Of a DNA stretch of 64,000 nucleotides, positions 15,430 through 25,686 are shown one piece after another. The number at the start of each line of letters is the position of its first letter. Position 1 is the stretch's first letter. The notes under the pieces were generated by a model. That model did no database searches and was not told the DNA's origin. It was given only the letters and a program-made list of their open reading frames with translations. Source of the DNA: Effrenium voratum (taxonomy: Eukaryota > Sar > Dinophyceae > Suessiales > Symbiodiniaceae); NCBI GenBank assembly GCA_963377175.1, contig CAUJNA010001625.1, forward strand, positions 1-64,000. Direction: 5' to 3'. Both the position numbers and the translations under genes were made by a program.

Positions 15430-16310
15430 AAGACAATGCAGAAGACTACAATGTGTGATCCGGATGCTGCGGAAGTACCGGGAACAGCGTTTTCCGGCGG
15501 CGCAGTACAGCACGCTGCAATCGGATCAGAACAGTATTCTCGCTGCAAAAGGCTTTGGAACCTCTTATGCTGAATGGGCGCAACGGAAAAATCTGCCGGC
15601 CTTGACGCTCCCCGTTTTCGATTTGCATGAGGTGCAGCAACATTTCGAAGCAGTACAGACTTTCGCTGAGGAAGGTGCTAAAAGGCACACCTCGGAGAAG
15701 CGCAGAGCTTGGAAGGATCTGTTGTCAAAATCGTTTGCTGAATCGGGTGGTAGGGTTGCTTTTCGCCGCATCAAGAACTCTTTCATACCGGAGATCTCGC
15801 ATGTGCAAACCAAGCAGGAGTTGGACTGGATTCCGGTCCGACGAAGAGAAAAAGGCCCCCCTTGTTTCAGGATGAAATCCCCTCCCCCGGTGGGTCGGAG
15901 AATTGTCTTGGATGTCGGACTGGTTCAGCTTGAGCAGGAAGGAAATCATGTATTTGCAATTTCTGAAGAGGGTAAGACACCATCGAAATTCTGGGCCGAA
16001 GGTTGGGCTTTCACGCCGGATGAAGTGCACCATGAGTTTTTTGCCTTCTGGGATAAATTCTGGAATGCTCCGGATCTACCTGGTGGTGAAGAACCCTTTG
16101 GGATGAATCTCCTCACGGGTTCCCCTGTTTCCCTGAATGCTGAGATAACTCCGTCCGATGTTCGGCAGGTTGTCAAATGTACCAAGACCAACACTAGCGT
16201 TGGCAGTGATGCGTGGTCATTGAATGATTTCAAAATGATGCCTGACATTGCGGTTGAACTTATGGCCAAAGCTTGGAACCAAATTTTCAATGCTGATTGG
16301 GACTACGTGG
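15430..16310 (+). mobile_element. Non-LTR (LINE) retrotransposon fragment, pre-RT region
   Basis: An open stretch encodes the linker and N-terminal reverse-transcriptase region of a LINE-type ORF2. Examples are AFTPDEVHHEFFAFWDKFWN and ITPSDVRQVVKC, followed by VGSDAWSLNDFKMMP, the usual lead-in to RT motif 1. It stops at about 16310 and is joined in frame to copia-type sequence, so the catalytic RT core is missing. Confidence 0.45.
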
Positions 16311-16316
16311 GAGATG

Positions 16317-17341
16317 AGAGGATTGGCTCGGCTAGCATTTCACTGTTCGGACCCAAATGTCTTAGAGGAGTGTTCGTCGAAGACAATCAATCGACTATTA
16401 GGATCCTTGAATCAGGCAAATCCCCTGCATTTCGTCACACAGACAAAACCCAAAGAGTAAATTTAGCTTGGTTGGCGGAACAGTTCCGTAGGAAGCACTA
16501 TCAATTGGTTCATGCAGACACAGTCAGGCAATCTGCCGACATCTGCACCAAACCTTTCACGAATAGTGACAAATGGAAAAACGCCCTCAGGCTAATCAGT
16601 CATACCGATCTCAATTCAGATACATCGAAGAGTCGCGGATCGTCCCCCAGGATGGACGGACGCACAGGGGAACCTGCTGCCGCGGCACCATGCCCAACTC
16701 CCAGATGCATCATTGAAGTGTGCTGTGGGGAGGATTCAAAGCTAGGTGACGTAGGCAGATCCACTGCAGCTGGATGCCAGGTGTTCAGGTTCACCCTCAA
16801 CGATTTCAATCAGAGTGAAAACCGAAAGATTGCTGTTGAGTTTGCGAAACAATTTCAACACATACTGATCTGGGCCAGCCTGCCTTGCACGGGGGGTACA
16901 CCATGGAACTTTATCAACAATAAGATTCCCTCAGCTAGGAAGAAAGTTGCTAACCACAGGAAGTTGTTCAACACGTTGTGGAAGTCTTTTGAGGCGTTCT
17001 TGGATGAAGTGGGACATCTCAACCCTTCAATCGCCATTGAATGGCCCAAGGGATGCACGTATTGGAAGCTTCCAAAGGTGAAGAGCATTCTTGACAAGCA
17101 CGGACTTGACAAGTCTGACTTTGATGGATGTGCTGTGGGTATAGTGAACGCCGACGGCATCCCTCTTAAGAAGCCTTGGTCTGTTGCTACCAATGTTGGA
17201 AGGTTAGGGAAAACTTGTCTAAGTTCAAATGTCGGTGTACTTCGCCACATGCGCAAGGTAGGGGCCAATCACTTAAGAACACCGAAAACTACACATTCAA
17301 CCTTACTGATGCGATCCACGCAGCCTTTTCGATCTCAGTAG
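16317..17341 (+). mobile_element. Ty1/copia-type RNase H plus methyltransferase-like C-terminal domain
   Basis: This part contains FVEDNQSTIRILESG and VNLAWLAEQF, then TVRQSADICTKPFTNSDKW, typical of the C-terminal RNase H of copia polyproteins in dinoflagellates. After a Pro/Ala linker a second domain starts, IIEVCCGEDSKLG (motif I-like). It continues with LIWASLPCTGGTPW (PC motif IV-like) and SIAIEWPKGC (motif VI-like). The order suggests a Rossmann, C5-methyltransferase-like fold. Near 17265 the frame shifts, and the natural continuation ENYTFNLTDAIHAAFS lies in the frame that leads into the next ORF. The frame as read ends in TAG at 17339-17341. Confidence 0.5.
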
Positions 17342-17376
17342 CCTCCCGAGTGATTCATTCAACTCCTGCGGTAAGG

Positions 17377-19206
17377 ATGTCGTCCCTCGCGCCCTCCGTT
17401 GATATCCTGCTCAATGACGTGGTGGAGAAGGAGCTCGACATTCAGCGCACCATCTACAATTTGGTGGAATGGGACAAGCTGATGAAGCAGTTCCAGACGC
17501 AGGCAGCGATTGCGACTATCCCGGAACCGGACACGGTGACTCGGACTATCGCATCGCAAGAACAGGCGCTGGGGGGAACCCTAGCCGGGAGCAACTCAGA
17601 AATGGCTTATTGGGACTTGATCCAAGTCCTAGGGCGCAACGCCCCAGCGGAATTTCGCGCTGTGCCATGCCCCTCGGAAGAGGTGGTCGACATTTTGGTC
17701 ATTGGAGACTCTTCCTGCGCCATGGTCGAAGAGCCGAACGACAAATTCCCGACCAAGCACCATGTGGCGGAGCTGCTTCAGGCCGAACAGCTGAAGGGGG
17801 TCCGCAACGTCTACCACGGCATGGATTGGGGAAAGGGGCTTGACGCTACTTATAGCACCATGGAGGCCAAAGTGCGATTCATCGCTGAGGACAACTCCAA
17901 GAAGGGCATCAAACAGCTTCCCATTTCGGTTTACGTATTGTGGGGAGGAACCGATGTCTTCGGCAACTATGGGTACGTGGGGTGCAGATGGATCCATGAG
18001 AAACGGTTCAATCGTACGGAGGCGGGCCGGAAGGCCGCGTCGGAATGGCCAAAGGTTCAGAAGACCCGTGTGTTTGAGCAGCTTGACTTTTTCAAGGAGG
18101 CTGTTGGGCACGGATGCATTCGGGACGTTACTTTCATCAGTAACCCGGACGCCGAGGACTATGGCCTCACTTCCGATTACAATGAGGCCATGAACGGCTG
18201 CCTTCGACACCTTGCGGATGGGGACATCAACGATGGGACCCGCATCAAGGCGATCGACTCGATCGACCCGTCGGTCATGACATTGCTGGCTCACAGGTAC
18301 GATGACGTGCATTTGACACACAGCAATGCCAACCGGAAGGTTGTGTCGAAGTTCCTTCATGCGGCAATCAACACGCAGTTGTTGGCCCAACGGATCAGGT
18401 GTGCTCTCCCGGCTATCGGGAGCGTTGAACCCTATGTGAAGGGAGAACCGGTGGATCCTGTGCTGTTTGGCTGGCCCACATGTTTGAAGCTGGCCAAAGC
18501 ACTCCACGAGTATGCTGCGATGGAGGAGAGGCCCGACTGGTCCCATGACCAGGAGGGCGAGGAGATCGACGCCGACGTGGCCGCCTGGATGAAAGTGGCT
18601 GAGGACGAGTCCTACAATGCCATGACCATCGAGATGCGGGGGGCCACGGTCGACGAATCCGAGATCATTCTCGAGGCCGTCGACAAGGGAGAAGAGAACT
18701 CCGACGACGAGCTAGACCGCGTCGAGATCGCCATGTCACAACACATTGGCCACACAGCGGAACAGCACGGGTTGTCCATTGTGCCTGACGATGAGGACAA
18801 GGACAAGTGGCTCCTGCTGGGCGATGACACCCAGGATTTCGGGTGGGACCCAACCAACCTGCCCCCAGGAGTGCACCGCGCTGCGCCGGAAGGCCATCAT
18901 GACCAGGAGACGGTTGTGTCATTGGAACTGGTGTCAGAAGCTGATGAATCCGAGGCGGCAGGGATGAGTTCCATGATCACCGCGGAGTCGGTCGCTTTTG
19001 AGTCCGTGACGGAGGGCACCAGCACATCCAAGCAACCGCCAACTCCGCCGCCACCAAGGCGCGGAACTGCTGCCAAGAGCGCTGTGGGGGAACCCCAGTC
19101 GACTGGTTTCATCAAGATTGGAGACGAGTCGGACCCCACGGCTGCCGGTTCGGCCGGCAAGCTTCAGGTGAAGGCGTCAAAGCGAGGGCCAGCTGCCCTG
19201 CTGTGA
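17377..19206 (+). CDS. Retroelement-associated protein with SGNH-hydrolase-like motifs, 609 aa
   Basis: ATG at 17377 opens a frame of 609 residues. The frame is also open upstream into the end of the copia-type domain, so the protein may originally have been part of a polyprotein. Around residues 100-330 the order VVDILVIGDSSCAM (block I, Ser after GDS), SVYVLWGGTDVFGN (block III-like) and RYDDVHLTHSNANRK (block V DxxH) fits the SGNH/GDSL hydrolase fold. The second half is acidic and low complexity (Glu/Asp-rich, then Pro-rich TPPPPRRG). The last about 11 residues come from antisense fibre sequence, marking a recombination joint at about 19175. The hydrolase activity is inferred only. Confidence 0.5.
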   Translation: MSSLAPSVDILLNDVVEKELDIQRTIYNLVEWDKLMKQFQTQAAIATIPEPDTVTRTIASQEQALGGTLAGSNSEMAYWDLIQVLGRNAPAEFRAVPCPSEEVVDILVIGDSSCAMVEEPNDKFPTKHHVAELLQAEQLKGVRNVYHGMDWGKGLDATYSTMEAKVRFIAEDNSKKGIKQLPISVYVLWGGTDVFGNYGYVGCRWIHEKRFNRTEAGRKAASEWPKVQKTRVFEQLDFFKEAVGHGCIRDVTFISNPDAEDYGLTSDYNEAMNGCLRHLADGDINDGTRIKAIDSIDPSVMTLLAHRYDDVHLTHSNANRKVVSKFLHAAINTQLLAQRIRCALPAIGSVEPYVKGEPVDPVLFGWPTCLKLAKALHEYAAMEERPDWSHDQEGEEIDADVAAWMKVAEDESYNAMTIEMRGATVDESEIILEAVDKGEENSDDELDRVEIAMSQHIGHTAEQHGLSIVPDDEDKDKWLLLGDDTQDFGWDPTNLPPGVHRAAPEGHHDQETVVSLELVSEADESEAAGMSSMITAESVAFESVTEGTSTSKQPPTPPPPRRGTAAKSAVGEPQSTGFIKIGDESDPTAAGSAGKLQVKASKRGPAALL

Positions 19207-19279
19207 CGTGCGTACCGTCAGTTACCTCTCCGTTGTCCAGGACCTCCGGGATGTTGTCCGTGACAGGTCCTTCAAACAT
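19175..19279 (-). pseudogene. Fibre gene 5' fragment, copy B
   Basis: About 100 bases match the first about 35 codons of the other fibre copies, with the start ATG at 19277-19279. The sequence breaks off at about 19175 in the SGNH-like ORF. Only the N-terminal peptide is represented. Confidence 0.5.
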
Positions 19280-19659
19280 GTTTTCTTAGGAGTAGGTGTT
19301 ACACGAATTCGCAACGCAGGGGTGGTATAATTATATATCATCCCGCAACAGCCCCTACCTGTGCGCGAAGTGTGGAATGACGCAGTGTCCGATGGCGTCG
19401 GACACTGGGCATGAAGCGAGACCTCTGATGAATTGACCGATGGCGTCGGTCAAAACGCTTGGGACACCTCGGTCTCATGATGAGACCGGCGAAGGACACT
19501 TGTCTCAGCGGCTACGGGGCATTCATGAGCCAACCTTGCCCATTCATGAACCAACCTTGCCCTTTCATGAGTCATTGATGAATCACCCGGTTCCATTATT
19601 GACTCAAACTTGCCAAGAACCGAGTCCTCTCGGGAACTGGGGCGCTTTTGCGCACTTTT
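19280..19659. other. Fibre upstream region, copy B
   Basis: It shares the leader CTAAGAAAAC before the ATG and the 21-bp repeats CATTCATGAGCCAACCTTGCC (about 19529 and 19550) with copy C. It contains a TATA-like stretch GGTATAATTATATATC near 19323. No gene is seen. Confidence 0.4.
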
Positions 19660-20368
19660 TGGCCCGGTGACGAAGCGGTGACGAAGCGGTGACGAAGCGG
19701 TGACATGCTCGGCGGGCTGGAATTCGCCGCTTTTCCGGGCCGAAAGCGGAAAACTGAGCAAAGTGGTTGTCTGGAGCCCGCTTTCCACCGAAAACCAAGA
19801 CATCCCACTCGCCGTCCGACACGGAAAAACGGACTCTTCGGACTCGACCGTTTTGAGCGCTTTTTGCACCAAAAACGGAGCCGGACGGAGCGGTGACATC
19901 AGTGGTGACTGTCGGACTCCGAGCCTGGTCCTCGGCGGGCTGTCGGGCCGCGAAACCCTGCGGAGAAAGAGCTCGGGAACTGGGCCCGGTTTTGCGCACT
20001 TTTGCACCCAAAAAGCGAGTGGTGACAAAGCGGTGACAAGCGGCGACGAGTTCAGCGGGCTGGAATTCGCAGGCTTTTCGGGGCAGAAAACGGATTTCGG
20101 AGCACGGCGAACGTCTGGAGCCGGTTTTCGACCGAAAACGAGCGAACTTGGAGCCTCAGGCACCACTTTCGACGTCTGACACGAAAAAACGCGCTTTTCG
20201 GAGTTGACCGTTTTCAGCGCTTTTTGCACCAAAAACGGAGTGGTGACAAAGACCGGTGACATCGGAAAAACGTTCAGCTGGTTGGAGAATTTGGCTGTTT
20301 TGCAGGGTTTGGGGACCAAAATCCGAAAATTAATTGGTCCCTATAAGCCTTCTTTCCTTACTACTATC
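19660..20368 (+). repeat. Repeat module B (fibre-upstream module)
   Basis: CGGTGACGAAG units are followed by CTCGGCGGGCTGG. Two internal AGCGCTTTTTGCACCAAAAA-containing subrepeats follow (about 19857 and 20217). The end is CCTATAAGCC...TTCCTTACTACT. Module C is the closest relative. Confidence 0.6.
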
Positions 20369-20960
20369 TGCGCTGCAAGGAGCGGGAGCGCGACAAGATA
20401 ATTCTCCGCTGGCAGCTGGACCACCAACGGGATTGTCGCGCAAGAGCGGCGCGAGCAAGCGGTGATGGCGGAAGACGCGTTGGGAAGCTGAGCGCAGCAT
20501 CGACATTCTCCGCTGGCGGCTGGAGCGCCGCGTGGTTAAGAAAGAGAACGAAGACCTTTGCAAGCAAGCGGTTGGCGGAGGCGCGGGTTGAAGAAGGATT
20601 TGGACAGGGTAAGGGAAACGCGCAAAAGAAAAAAAGCCCGCCGAATGCATGAATGGTCCCAAATGCTCAAATGGTCTTAAAAAACCCCGCGCAGCCACTT
20701 ATCAGAACTCCTTGCGGCTGCTCTGATGGCCCAGCGGCCTCCACTAAGCGGCCTCGCGAGGATGCGCTGCTTGAGGCCAAGCGCTTGCACCAGCGCCGCC
20801 GCATCGAGCTCTTGACGAGCAGCTGGACGGCGCGCTCGTGGAAGTTCGACGCCTTGCGTACAAGCTTGAAGACACTTAGCACTTGCAGAAAGTCTTGGAA
20901 GAGGGTGTGGCATCTGTACGGCTCTTCTCACCCCGCCGGGGCGGTGGGAAAATTGGAAAG
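20369..20960 (+). pseudogene. Coiled-coil protein remnants downstream of module B
   Basis: Pieces in different frames read as charged helices. They are KERERDKIILRWQLDHQR (about 20380), EAERSIDILRWRLERRVV (about 20485) and EDALLEAKRLHQRRRIELL followed by LDGALVEVRRLAYKLEDT (about 20760-20880). They suggest one decayed coiled-coil gene starting right after the TTCCTTACTACT boundary. I do not recognise a family. Confidence 0.3.
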
Positions 20961-21039
20961 TTAGAAGTGACAAGGGTCGCCGAGCAGCCTCCGAACTGAT
21001 GTGAAGAAGCTCAGCTGTCCCCTGTTTACCTTTTCGCTC

Positions 21040-21425
21040 CGCTATCGTCGACCCTGTGGGAGCCTCCGGGTGGACCAGGGCCGGCAGAGAGGCTACAACA
21101 GCTTCGTGCCTCTGGAGCCCACAAACCAGCTGCAGGTGGACCTGGCCGACATGAAGGCCTTCGGGGGCAAGCCCTACGCCTTCATGCTTGGCCATCGATG
21201 CGCTGACCCAAGCCCTGGAGGTGCCGGCTAACGTGTACTCCGACGACGGCTCCAAGTTTAAGAGGGAGTTTAAGGAGCTGATGGATTTCTGGAACATCAG
21301 AAGCAGGTGACCAGGGGCCACGCCTACTTTGCGGAGCGCACCATCCGCACCATCAAGAAGGCCATGTTGCGTCGCATAGCAGCCGGAGCGGGCCGGCGGG
21401 GGCAGTGCTGGCTGACATCTTGAGC
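21040..21425 (+). pseudogene. rve-type (retroviral/Polinton-like) integrase core, frameshifted
   Basis: The + strand encodes RGYNSFVPLEPTNQLQVDLADM, containing the first catalytic Asp of the DDE triad, then KAFGGKPYAFM. After a frame change and a short deletion comes VYSDDGSKFKREFKELMDFW, with the second Asp. After another frame change comes AERTIRTIKKAML, with the Glu. The N-terminal part is found on the other strand at 21459-21551. Integrases of this kind insert Polinton-type elements. This copy cannot be functional. Confidence 0.55.
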
Positions 21426-21458
21426 CTCCTCTTTGGAGATGCTGGGGGTCGCGCACCT

Positions 21459-21551
21459 AAGCCTGCCGCAGCGTCTGCGCTATGCTGCCGAAGCCTGTGC
21501 GGGGACCCTTGTAGACAGCCTTGATGGTTCGTCTGCGGGCGTCAGCCATGT
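21459..21551 (-). pseudogene. Probable integrase N-terminus on the opposite strand
   Basis: The ATG at 21549-21551 opens MADARRRTIKAVYKGPRTGF followed by GSIAQTLRQA and a stop. The sequence fits the start of Polinton-like integrases. The DDE core lies next to it but reads in the opposite direction, so an inversion inside the gene is likely. It lies just after the 3' end of the fibre pseudogene on the same strand. Confidence 0.35.
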
Positions 21552-21554
21552 TTC

Positions 21555-24500
21555 TTATGGGTTCTTCGGCCCCGCTGGGCCTGCCAGGCTTCCACCTCGT
21601 CAGCCGGCTCTGGAGCCCCTTGCACACCCCCCAGAGTGCCGTCGCTCCACCGCGTGGTCCCCGTCAAATTCTTCCACTTCGTTCCTGCCAAGGCGAAGCC
21701 CAGTCCGGGCGTTTGTGCTGCTTGGCCTCCATGGAGTCGAAGAGCTGCTTGAGCTCTGCCACGTCGGCCTTGGCAATCTCCGTCTTCACCCGGCTGTCCG
21801 ACAAGTCCGTGAAGCTCGTGTTGCAGACCACGTTGCCCGTGTTGCCCGCGATCACCACACAACCGGGGTTCGTCTGGTTCGTGGTCAGGGACAGCTGCGT
21901 CGAGAGGCTCTTCGTCTGCACCAGCGCCTCGTCGTTGATCATGATGAGCTCGCACTGGTGCGTCCCACCGTCCCGCTCCAGGAAGACCCTGGCGCTCTGG
22001 TTGCCCAGCAGCCGCAGCTCCGGGCCGCTGTCGGAGGCCGCGCTGTTGTTGGAAATCTGCAGCTTGCTCCAGCCCGCCCAGTTCTTCGTCAAAAAGAGAT
22101 CGTCCGAGAAGTCGGAGGTGTTGGTCACGGCGAGCGTGTTGGACGCGAAGAGCTGCGGGGCGGAGACCGTGCCCGAGCTCGTCACGTCGCCGCACACCAC
22201 GCTGCCCGTCGACACTCCGCCGCTCGTGGCCGTGAAGGTGCAGTCCAGGCTCTCGCAGTCCAGCGGGCCCGTGGAGGCCGCCCCGGTGATGGTCAGCGTG
22301 GCGCCCGTGAGCGCCCCATTGGCTGCGAAGCTTGCCGCGGTCGCTGCGCCTGAGGCCGTCAGCGTGCACCGTGGTGAAGTTTCCGGCGTTGGCCGTGTTG
22401 TTGATTGTCAATGTGCTGCCCGTGATTCCTGTGGCGGAGCTCAGCAGGCCCACGCTGGCCGCCCCGGTGATGCTCAGCGAGCTGCTTGACACGGCGCCCG
22501 TGGACGACAGCGTAGCTCCGGCGACGGTGCCTGTGGCTGTGAGCGCTGCGCAGGAGACTGCGCCCGAGGCGTCCACGCCCGTCGTGAACACGTCAGTGCA
22601 GTTCACGTCGTTGCACAGCAGCTGGTCGCAGCCCACGTTGCCCTGCGCGGTGAGCCCGTCCAGCGTGGCCGAGCCCGTGAGGGCCAGCGAGTCCGCCAGC
22701 AGGTCCGTGACGGAGACCGACTCTCCCTCGAAGGCTGAGGCCCTGATCTGCATGCTTTACAGGTCCAGCGTGCCTGCCGACTGCTGCACCAGCCCGGGGA
22801 TCGAGCCTCCGAAGGCTCCGAAGTGCAGGTTTGGGAATTCTCCTGGTGGCACCGAGAAGTCCAGGCGCGCCGTGCTCCAGACACCCTGCGCGGCCGCCGA
22901 GGAAGATGCCGGTGACGCCCACGTAGTCGTTGTCGGCCGCGCTGACGTGCATCACCAAGTTGGAGGCCGTGCCCAGCCGGTACCGGCGGCCGAAGGAGTA
23001 GCGTCTCCCCGGCGTCAGGGTGTAGGTGCGCACAATGTTCCAGGCGAAGGCGCTCAGAGTCTGTGAAGCTGGCCGAGGCCACGGAGCTCTGGCTGTTGGA
23101 GCGCACCAGGAAGTTACCCAATGTGGTGAGCGTGGGTTCCAGCCACCTCGCCCAGGGTGGCCAGCGTGACGTCGTCGGCCCCTCCGTCGAGGAACTCATG
23201 CTTCAGCAGCAGGGCTGAGGCCGTCGTGTCTGCCTCGACCTCCGTCGTGTTGCCTGCCTCCAGGGTTGCATCCAGGATCTGGAGGCCGTAGACGTCCACC
23301 GTTCCAGACGTCTGGTTGCGCTTGGAAGAGTGAAGCTTCGCAACTCTGTTTGGAGGCACTGTGAAGTACATCTTGGCCGTGCTCCAGGCATCCTGGTCAC
23401 CCACGAAGCTGCCGTACAGGGGGTCGTAGACGTTGTCGGCCTCTGACATGTACACCACGAAGTTGGAGGCCAAGTTGTAGGTGCGCACGATGTTCCAGGG
23501 GTTCACCGCCAGGGTCAGGGTGTAGCCGTCCACGCTCACTGTGCCCGCGGTGTGCGTGGCCAGGACCACGCTGCAGCCGCTGCTGGGGCGAACCGTCCAG
23601 TTTTTGACAGCGAGACGATCTGCTCTCCTATGGCGGCCACCACCTCGTCGGCCCCTCCGTCGTCCGGAAGCGCACGGCTATTTGCAGGGCAGAGGCTGCC
23701 TCCGTGACGCCGAGCTTGTCGGCCAGGAGACCGTCCACTTGTGCGATGGTGTAGTGGCTGAGCAGCGCGGCTGCGATGCTCGAGGCCGTTGCCGTGTCCT
23801 GGTCTGCACGCGAGGTGATTTGGTTGGTTGTGAACACGTCCTGGTCCGGGCCCGTCCTGTAGGCCAGCAGCGCGCCCGCGATGGCGGCCTGCGTCTGCGT
23901 GTCCTGCGCGCTTGCCGTGCGGTAGTCTCCCAACAGGGCGTCTACCTGCACCGAGGTGTAGTAGGCCAGCAGCGCGGCTGTGATGGCGGCCTGCGTCTGC
24001 GTGTCCTGCGCCGCTCCTGTTCGGTAGTCTCCCAACAGCGCGTCCACTTGTGAGGAGGTGTAGTAGGCCAGCAGCGCAGCCGCAAGGGCCGCGTCCGCCG
24101 CTGCGATGGAGTAGCAGTCTGCCGTGATGCTCAGCGCGTCGTCGCCGTTGGCCAGCGCAGCAGAGAGAGGAGCCTCCAGATGCAGGTTGCGAACGACGTT
24201 GCTTCCGCGAACGAGCTCCCAAGTAGTGAAGCCCGCCCAGGCCGGCGCGTTAACAACTCCGCCGCTGCCGGAAAGCTGCAGGGCGGCGAGCTCCGCGAGG
24301 ATTGCGTCGAGGGCGCGGCGTTCGTTGCGTACGAGGCCAGCAGCGTCGCGTCGGCCTTGGCCCCCTGGAGCGCCGTGATGCTGGCGTCACGGCTAGCAAG
24401 CTGCGCTGCGACGAAGGCCTCGGTGGCGAGACCCAGCAGGGCATTTGCTATCTTGGTGTCTACCTCCAGCGGCGTGTCCAACCCGTCCACCGCGGAGAGC

Positions 24501-25303
24501 AGACCGGCCAGCGCGCTTGCGTCCGCCTTGCCGAGGAGGGCGGCGTCCAGGGCTGCCGTGGTGACTGCGTTTGGGAGGGCTGTCGCCTCAGAGGAAGTGT
24601 CGACGGCCGAGAGCAGGGCGTAAGCAGTCAGCGCTGGCGTCCGCCTTGGTGGCCTGCAGCCCCGAGATGGAGGCGTCTCGACTCGCAAGCTCGGAGGCCA
24701 GCGCTGCGGCGGTGACGGCCCCCAGAAGAGCGTTGGCCACCTTGGTGTCGACCTCCAGCGGCGTGATCCTCGCCGCTATGTCTAGGGAGTGCTGGTCCAC
24801 CACCGTCTTGAGGCCGTAGTTGGCCGCCGCCGTGGCCAGCGTGGCGTTGTTGGCCGAGGCGATGGAGCCGTTCATGGCCGCCGTGGTGCTGTAGTTGGAC
24901 AGCTTCAGGTCCACGCCGTCCGGGGTGCTCTTCGTGGCCACCACGCCCTCCAGCACGTCGAAGGCCGACTGGTCTGCCTTGTTGGAGAGGTGGTCAGCGA
25001 GCTCTGCAGCGCAGCGATGCTGCTTCCGTGCGCAGCCACCTGCCAGGGCCGCCGCCGTGGCCAGGGGCGCGATTGCCGGCGCCAGCGCGCTGCTGTCCAG
25101 CTTAGAGGCCAGCTCGGCGGTGACTCGGTCGTCCAGGGACTGGATGGCCGCCGCGTTGTTGCCGGAGGCTGCCGTGTTCACCGCCAGGTCAGTTACTTGG
25201 GCGTAGGGCGTCAGAGCGAGGGCCAGCTGCCCTGCGTGCCGTCAGTTACCTCTCCGTTGTCCAGGACCTCCGGGATGTTGCCCGTGACAGGTCCTTCAAA
25301 CAT
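21555..25303 (-). pseudogene. Long virion fibre gene with peptidase S74-type chaperone domain, copy C
   Basis: The start is at ATG 25301-25303, the same start as copies A and B. About 3.7 kb encode Ala/Ser/Thr/Asp-rich repeats (TKVANALLGAVTAAALASEL; SVQVDALLGDYRT repeated near 23920-24050). Then come beta-rich segments (ALTATGTVAGATLSSTGAVS). The C-terminal part has VFLERDGGTHQCELIMINDE and then SDSRVKTEIAKADVAELKQL. This is the SDxRxK signature of S74 intramolecular chaperones, with Ser and Lys five residues apart. The end has ALWGVCKGLQSRL, a coiled-coil-like tail. At least five frame changes break the gene. Fibres of this type mediate host binding, and S74 domains drive trimerisation and self-cleave. 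Confidence 0.6.
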
Positions 25304-25686
25304 GTTTTCTTAGGAGTAGTCGTTACGTACTTGTATCGCTGGGGCGTTGTACTTTCGCAACGCGCCCTCCCTTGAGTCGCTTTCGCAGCAGGTTGGTATA
25401 AATAAATATCACAACAGCCCTTAGCTGTATGTGAAGTGAGGGAAAGTATCCTTCACTTATGAGACCTCTGATGAAGTGACGAATTGACCGGTGAAGCTAT
25501 GCATTTGTGTGCATAGTTTTATAGGACACTTGTCTCAGTGGTTATGACCTGCGGGGCATTCATGAGCCAACCTTGCCCATTCATGAGCCAACCTTGCCCA
25601 TTCATGAGCCATTCATAAATCACCCGGTTCCATTAATGACTCAAACTTGCCAAGAACCGAGTCTTCTCGGGAACTGGGGTGCTTCG
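25304..25686. other. Fibre upstream region, copy C
   Basis: It has the leader CTAAGAAAAC, a TATA-like GGTATAAATAAATATC near 25394, and three CATTCATGAGCCAACCTTGCC units (about 25557-25620). A short palindrome GAAGCTATGCATTTGTGTGCATAG lies near 25493. No gene is seen. Confidence 0.4.

Noticed and set aside
21433..22489. Two + strand frames of over 300 codons opposite the fibre gene
   Set aside because: Shadows of the GC-rich fibre sequence; the - strand carries the S74 signature.
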